Of a stretch of 64,000 nucleotides of DNA, positions 60,255-64,000 are shown piece after piece. Both the position numbers and the translations under genes were made by a program. Origin of the DNA: Desulfomonile tiedjei (GTDB lineage: Bacteria > Desulfobacterota > Desulfomonilia > Desulfomonilales > Desulfomonilaceae); assembly GCA_016212925.1 (NCBI GenBank), contig JACRDF010000002.1, positions 1 through 64,000 on the forward strand. The letters are read 5' to 3'. The first letter of the stretch is position 1. Every line of letters begins with the position of its first letter. Below the pieces are notes generated by a model. That model worked only from the letters and a program-made list of their open reading frames with translations. It had not been told where the DNA came from and ran no database searches.

Positions 60255-60530
60255 TCAGGCTAGAGCGTCGGTGAGGTCCTTTTCTCTCAGCATCCTTCGC
60301 TTCCACGTAGAAATTTGAGGTACCACGTACGGCAGCAATCTAAGCGAGTAATATGGCGGCAGAATAGGAACGCCCAACATATCACCCATGGTAATGAGGA
60401 TGAAGAGATGCTCCATGCTGGCTCGCGTCTTCAGCGCAAAACGGGCCGAGTCATGGGCTGCTACGCCGTACACAAATTCTTTCACGGATTGGAAAAATCC
60501 ACCGCCTTTTTTCTTGTCTTTTTCCGACAT
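60255..60530 (-). CDS. Small protein conserved in an ArsA/CstA gene cluster (unknown function)
   Basis: This 91-residue protein has a basic start (MSEKDKKKGGGFFQSVKEF), a stretch RFALKTRASMEHLFILITMGDMLGVPILPPYYSLRLLPYVVPQISTWKRR split as motifs SMEHLFILITMGDMLG and PPYYSLRLLPYVVP, and a charged tail. It is amphipathic and moderately hydrophobic near the centre (about 40-60), so possibly peripheral at the membrane. GGAGTGAG precedes the ATG. Sandwiched between cstA and the ArsA pair. No known domain recognised. Confidence 0.65.
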   Translation of the reverse strand: MSEKDKKKGGGFFQSVKEFVYGVAAHDSARFALKTRASMEHLFILITMGDMLGVPILPPYYSLRLLPYVVPQISTWKRRMLREKDLTDALA

Positions 60531-60564
60531 ACTCTCACTCCGAACTAACGTGTTGTAAAGATGA

Positions 60565-60602
60565 GGGAATGCCCGCAAACCTCCGTTTGCTGAGGCATTC
60601 CC
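60565..60602 (-). promoter_or_regulatory. Intercistronic hairpin after cstA
   Basis: GGGAATGCC and GGCATTCCC (outer stem, 9 bp) plus GCAAAC/GTTTGC (inner stem, 6 bp) with a CTCC loop form one long hairpin between the cstA stop and the next start. No T-run follows, so it more likely protects or processes mRNA or gives partial polarity than terminates fully. Confidence 0.6.
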
Positions 60603-60620
60603 CGTTGTCTCGGGATCTGA

Positions 60621-62309
60621 TCAGGCCCTTGACGGGGCCCCTTCAGCTCTAATTGCACGAAATCGCTTGAAGGCTTTGAAGCCCTCGAATGCCAGTACAA
60701 GGGCGGCAATGACAAGGAACAGAGCCACGACTCCCATGAGCGTGTTGCCTATCAGGGCCTCGCCTTTCACTGCTCCGGAAAGAACCTTGACGATCAATAG
60801 ATTATAGGACGTGAACAGAAGTGCCGCAATGGTCGTTACGAACATGAAGATCATAGGATAGAACGCCCACGCGGCCGGCCTGCCTTCAGATACCAGCCAA
60901 GCGGAGATGAGCAACAATGCCAGCGAAGCCATCAACTGGTTCGCTCCACCGAAGAGCACCCACAAATATTGCCACCAACCGGTCAGGACCAGGGCCATAC
61001 CAAGAATGCTGGCTATGATCGTTCCCACATGCGCATTTTTAAAGATCGGGCTGACATCTGAGAGCAACTCCGCGGTTGCCACCCTCATGAAGCGTACAAC
61101 CAACTGCATGATGGTAATGGCCAAAATGATCATCATTACGCTTCCGTAAGCGGTGCCGTATTCCAGAGGCAAGCCTACCGCTGCCAAGAATTTGCCCACG
61201 CCCGCGGCAAACACACCGCCCGGCCCTTTGGCCACTGCCTGGGCGTATTCCGCTGATGACGTGAAAATAGTTCCGGCAATGATCAGCGCAAATAGCGCCA
61301 GCATCATCTCCAGAAACATCACGCCGGCTCCCACGGGTCGCGCGTCCAGTTCGCTCTCAAGCTGGCGTGCAGTCCCCGAACTGGATACGATGCTATGCCA
61401 CCCCGATATTGCCCCGCAGGCTATGGTGACGAACATGATCGGCCAGAGCGGCCCGATAGGAATCCAAGTCTGTGTGAACGCGGGCAAGGTGAAATCCGGA
61501 TGGACTATGAATATTCCTATGACGCCAAAGAAAAGCCCAAGAAATACTATATACGCGGCGACGTAGTTGATGGGGAGAGCGAACCTCCAGATCGGCAAGA
61601 CCGCCGCGAAATAACAAAACACGAACGCGCATATAGCCCACATCCACCTGCTGTTCGCAAGATAGTCCCCAAGAATCGAATTGGACGGTACTAGCTTTCC
61701 CACGACTATTCCGAGCATGGCGATCACCACGCAAACCACGGTGGTAAGAATAATATCCTTCCTCCACCGATAAATCATCTGGCCCGCCAGGACCCCTCCG
61801 ATCGTCAGGAAAAGCCAGGCCATGGGCGCGGCCTTTAGACCAATCGCGGTACTGACCACCACGTTCCCGAATGCGCCCACAATAAGCAGCAAGTAGAAGT
61901 AGATGAAGGCCAGGAGTATCACCCTCGCCCTTGGAGAAATCAGTTTGTGGCTAAGGCCGCCGAACGAGGCCCCTTCGTGTCTCACCGCGATCATCGCGCT
62001 GGCGTAGTCATGGACCCAGCCTATGAAAAACGCGCCGAGCAATATCCATAGCACCGCGGGCAGCCACCCCCACTGAATGGCAATGATCGGCCCGATGATC
62101 GGCCCCGCGCCCGCAATGGATTTGAATTGATAACCGTAAAGGATGTTCTTGCTGGTGGGCATGAACTCCACGCCGTCCATGTACATCTTGGCGGGAGTGG
62201 CCCGGCTGGCATCGGCTTGGATAATCTTGGAGTCAACGTACTTGGCGTAGAACTTGTACCCGACGTAAGCGACGATGAAGCCTATAATCAGGACATAGAT
62301 TGCGTTCAT
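60621..62309 (-). CDS. cstA: Carbon starvation protein CstA (peptide/pyruvate transporter)
   Basis: This 562-residue membrane protein of the CstA family has a signature N-terminal half (IKADASRATPAKMYMDGVEF, then GAGPIIGPIIAIQWGW near residue 70) and about 15 hydrophobic segments. It is shorter than E. coli CstA (about 700 residues), like many anaerobe members. The family imports peptides or pyruvate during carbon limitation. AAGGGGG precedes the ATG. It is the first gene of the operon leading to the ArsA pair. No LytS/LytT-type regulator is nearby. Confidence 0.92.
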   Translation of the reverse strand: MNAIYVLIIGFIVAYVGYKFYAKYVDSKIIQADASRATPAKMYMDGVEFMPTSKNILYGYQFKSIAGAGPIIGPIIAIQWGWLPAVLWILLGAFFIGWVHDYASAMIAVRHEGASFGGLSHKLISPRARVILLAFIYFYLLLIVGAFGNVVVSTAIGLKAAPMAWLFLTIGGVLAGQMIYRWRKDIILTTVVCVVIAMLGIVVGKLVPSNSILGDYLANSRWMWAICAFVFCYFAAVLPIWRFALPINYVAAYIVFLGLFFGVIGIFIVHPDFTLPAFTQTWIPIGPLWPIMFVTIACGAISGWHSIVSSSGTARQLESELDARPVGAGVMFLEMMLALFALIIAGTIFTSSAEYAQAVAKGPGGVFAAGVGKFLAAVGLPLEYGTAYGSVMMIILAITIMQLVVRFMRVATAELLSDVSPIFKNAHVGTIIASILGMALVLTGWWQYLWVLFGGANQLMASLALLLISAWLVSEGRPAAWAFYPMIFMFVTTIAALLFTSYNLLIVKVLSGAVKGEALIGNTLMGVVALFLVIAALVLAFEGFKAFKRFRAIRAEGAPSRA

Positions 62310-62813
62310 GGTCTGACCCCCTTCTTATGACTATAAAGCCTTCTATTTAGATCCCCCATGTCCAAAGCCGGGGACCGGGAGACCTTGTTTCCAGACTCTA
62401 CCTATGTCGTCGTGGGCCAATGGACCCAGCATTCACAGCGGTCATTTTTGGAGCGCGACTCTCGGTCTTCCGGTGAGTCGGCAAATCCTGACTCCGGTCC
62501 AACCGATGTAGGCGGCGGGGACCCAACCAAAATACGCATTGATTCCCGAATGTTCGACGAGAATAGTACACCCGGTAGTTTCAGTGTCAAGTACTATTTT
62601 GCCGCTTCGATAACCACTCACCTGCGCGGGGACGCCTCGGGTGGCAAAACAACCTCCTGGTCCGCGGTCTCTGGGATAAAGCGGTTTTCCCAAACCTCCC
62701 CGCGCAACCGAACAGACTACATAATCCGGTTTTCTGTTTGACATTGTCCGTTACAACAGGGAAGAATGGAGCCAATCCTATGGAACGTCGCGTCTTGGGC
62801 GGGGGAAATTTCA
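62310..62813. other. Divergent intergenic region
   Basis: About 500 bases between cstA and the divergent MaoC gene. Two overlapping open frames exist, one on each strand, without ribosome-binding sites or recognisable domains. I call no gene here. Confidence 0.45.
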
Positions 62814-63242
62814 ATGACAGGGAAGAGCATCGTCGAACTCAAGGTAGGTGAAGCGGCTGAGTTCAGCAAGACCGTTTCTGAATCGGATGTGTACCTTTAT
62901 GCCGGAGTAACCGGGGACTTCAACCCGGCTCATGTCAATGAGGCGTACGCGGGGGAAACTTTTTTCAAGACGAGAATTGCCCACGGCATGCTCACGGCGG
63001 GGTTCATTTCGACCATCCTGGGCACCAAGCTTCCCGGTCCGGGAACTATTTATCTGAGGCAGGAACTGAACTTCCTGGCCCCTGTGCGAATCGGCGATAC
63101 TGTGACCGCCAAGGTGGAGGTCATTGAAATCATATCCGAAAAGAATCGTGTGAGGCTCAAGACCACTTGTGTCAACCAGGAAGGCACTCAGGTCCTTGAC
63201 GGCGAAGCTCTCGTCAGCCCGCCGAAACCGTCCAAGGCATAA
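62814..63242 (+). CDS. MaoC-like (R)-specific enoyl-CoA hydratase
   Basis: This 142-residue hotdog-fold protein has the hydratase-2 motif in YLYAGVTGDFNPAHVNEAYA (about residues 26-45), with the catalytic Asp and His. FKTRIAHGMLTAGFIS (about 52-67) and the C-terminal beta strand set follow. It hydrates trans-2-enoyl-CoA to (R)-3-hydroxyacyl-CoA, as in PhaJ. The start at 62814 follows GGGGG. It is alone on the strand; no PHA genes are visible. Confidence 0.88.
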   Translation: MTGKSIVELKVGEAAEFSKTVSESDVYLYAGVTGDFNPAHVNEAYAGETFFKTRIAHGMLTAGFISTILGTKLPGPGTIYLRQELNFLAPVRIGDTVTAKVEVIEIISEKNRVRLKTTCVNQEGTQVLDGEALVSPPKPSKA

Positions 63243-63325
63243 ACAGACCCCAAATTCCACGGCTATACAAAGCGTCCTGAGGTGAGACAGTTCTTTCCCC
63301 GCGGGACGTTTAAATTCCGCTCAAC

Positions 63326-64000
63326 TTACCATTCGATGGTGGGGCCGACTTCATCCTGGCGGGCACAACAGATCTTTCCGTTTTGTTCAAGGAATTCTCG
63401 GAGGGAGGTTTGCGCGCATTCAAGCGCCAGTTCGGCACGGTTATTGGTCTCCGACATGTGGGCAAGAACAACCGCTTGCAGCTCATCGGAGAATATGCGC
63501 TGAAGCAGGCGAGCGCTGTCGGGGTTTGACAGATGACCGAGGCGCCCTCGGACCCGTTGCTTCAATTCCCACGGATAAGGGCCGTCCATCAACATTTTGG
63601 GGTCGTGGTTGCTCTCCAGTACCACCACTTGCAGGCCGGTCAAATGGGTTGTGACGAGCCCGGTAGCTGTTCCGAGGTCCGTGGCGATCCCCAGCCGGGC
63701 CGACCCCATGCAGATACGGAACCCCACAGGATCAACGCAATCGTGGGGAACTGAAAAAGGATGAATCTTGAATCCGGCTGCGCGAAAGACTTTGCCGGTC
63801 TCGAAAATCTCCAACCGGTGGACCGCACCCACACTGCTCTCGACCACGGACCAGGTGCCCTCATTTATCCAAACGGGGAGTTTGTATTTTCTCGAAAGGA
63901 CCCCCACTCCCTTCACATGGTCCGAATGGCCGTGCGAAACGAGAATCCCCTTCAACGATCCCGGATCGATCCCCACCGTGTCCAGTCTCAGGGAGATTTG
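63326..64000 (-). CDS. YycJ/WalJ-like metallo-beta-lactamase-fold hydrolase (5' end beyond window)
   Basis: The frame remains open to the right edge, where residues LRLDTVGIDPGSLKGILVSHGHSDHVKGV are read; the GTG codon near 63976 is internal, as the upstream residues match the family. Motifs: SHGHSDH (metal site), VPHDCVDPVGF, ATDLGTATG, VLESNHDPKML and GHLSNPD (substrate loop), with a C-terminal tail of typical length. YycJ-type enzymes act as DNA exonucleases or related phosphodiesterases in mutation control. The 3' part of about 224 codons is visible. It converges with the MaoC gene. Confidence 0.9.
   Translation of the reverse strand, partial: QISLRLDTVGIDPGSLKGILVSHGHSDHVKGVGVLSRKYKLPVWINEGTWSVVESSVGAVHRLEIFETGKVFRAAGFKIHPFSVPHDCVDPVGFRICMGSARLGIATDLGTATGLVTTHLTGLQVVVLESNHDPKMLMDGPYPWELKQRVRGRLGHLSNPDSARLLQRIFSDELQAVVLAHMSETNNRAELALECAQTSLREFLEQNGKICCARQDEVGPTIEW

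Noticed and set aside
62358-62744. Overlapping ORFs of about 100-127 codons on both strands between cstA and the MaoC gene
   Set aside because: No ribosome-binding sites, no domains, and they overlap each other; one may be real but I cannot support either.

Overview
The window looks like a chromosomal stretch of a strictly anaerobic, non-fermenting Gram-negative bacterium, most likely a sulfate-reducing or syntrophic member of the Desulfobacterota (former Deltaproteobacteria). I infer this from the gene mix: several sigma-54/PAS/CRP-type regulators, paired ArsA-like ATPases with CstA, DUF362, DUF1847, a DUF3536-type GH57 enzyme, a probable UGA-encoded selenoprotein, and intergenic regions full of short palindromic repeats. 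The species cannot be fixed from the sequence alone. No phage, CRISPR array or complete insertion sequence is visible; only the 3' end of a transposase lies at the left edge.

Layout. 1-4.2 kb: transposase remnant, sigma-54 activator, secreted DUF4424 protein, repeat-rich gap with a small Cys-rich ORF, and a TfoX-N protein. 4.27-9.5 kb: a clear sigma-70 promoter drives a tightly overlapped three-gene operon, hyuA-hyuB-paaK, best read as an ATP-dependent carboxylase/hydrolase plus an acyl-CoA ligase. 9.5-16 kb: GGCT-like and NMN-adenylyltransferase-like genes, a B3/4 protein, a membrane-anchored barnase-type RNase with its barstar, and a large GH57 enzyme. 16-25.1 kb: an isomerase-like protein lacking its catalytic Cys, a GAF/GGDEF-like protein, cysteine synthase, an ECF-sigma/membrane protein/Spy-like stress module, an ABC binding protein, a PAS histidine kinase and GmhA. 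25.2-34.5 kb: initiator tRNA with promoter and terminator, a membrane HExxH protein, DUF1847, a thioredoxin-like selenoprotein hidden by an in-frame UGA, a giant CRP/AAA+/polyferredoxin membrane fusion, cupin, SGNH hydrolase, SMR transporter and amphi-Trp protein. 34.6-46.4 kb: CNT nucleoside transporter, radical SAM/SPASM protein, two TPR proteins, TatA, a small gene with sigma-54-type promoter elements, DUF362, Era, tRNA-Ser. 46.4-58 kb: Tmk, metallophosphatase, HAD phosphatase, receiver-only regulator, small secreted proteins, a TPR/metallo-beta-lactamase fusion and an endonuclease/exonuclease/phosphatase. 58-64 kb: the operon cstA - small protein - two ArsA-like ATPases, then a MaoC hydratase and the 3' part of a YycJ-like metallohydrolase.

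At a different scale, the gaps between genes carry at least seven dispersed repeat families. The most striking has about eight copies of a hairpin element whose stems differ between copies but stay paired. The strongest individual discoveries are the selenoprotein with a SECIS-like hairpin, the CRP/degenerate-AAA+/membrane ferredoxin fusion, and the ArsA pair in which one partner has lost the switch-I aspartate.
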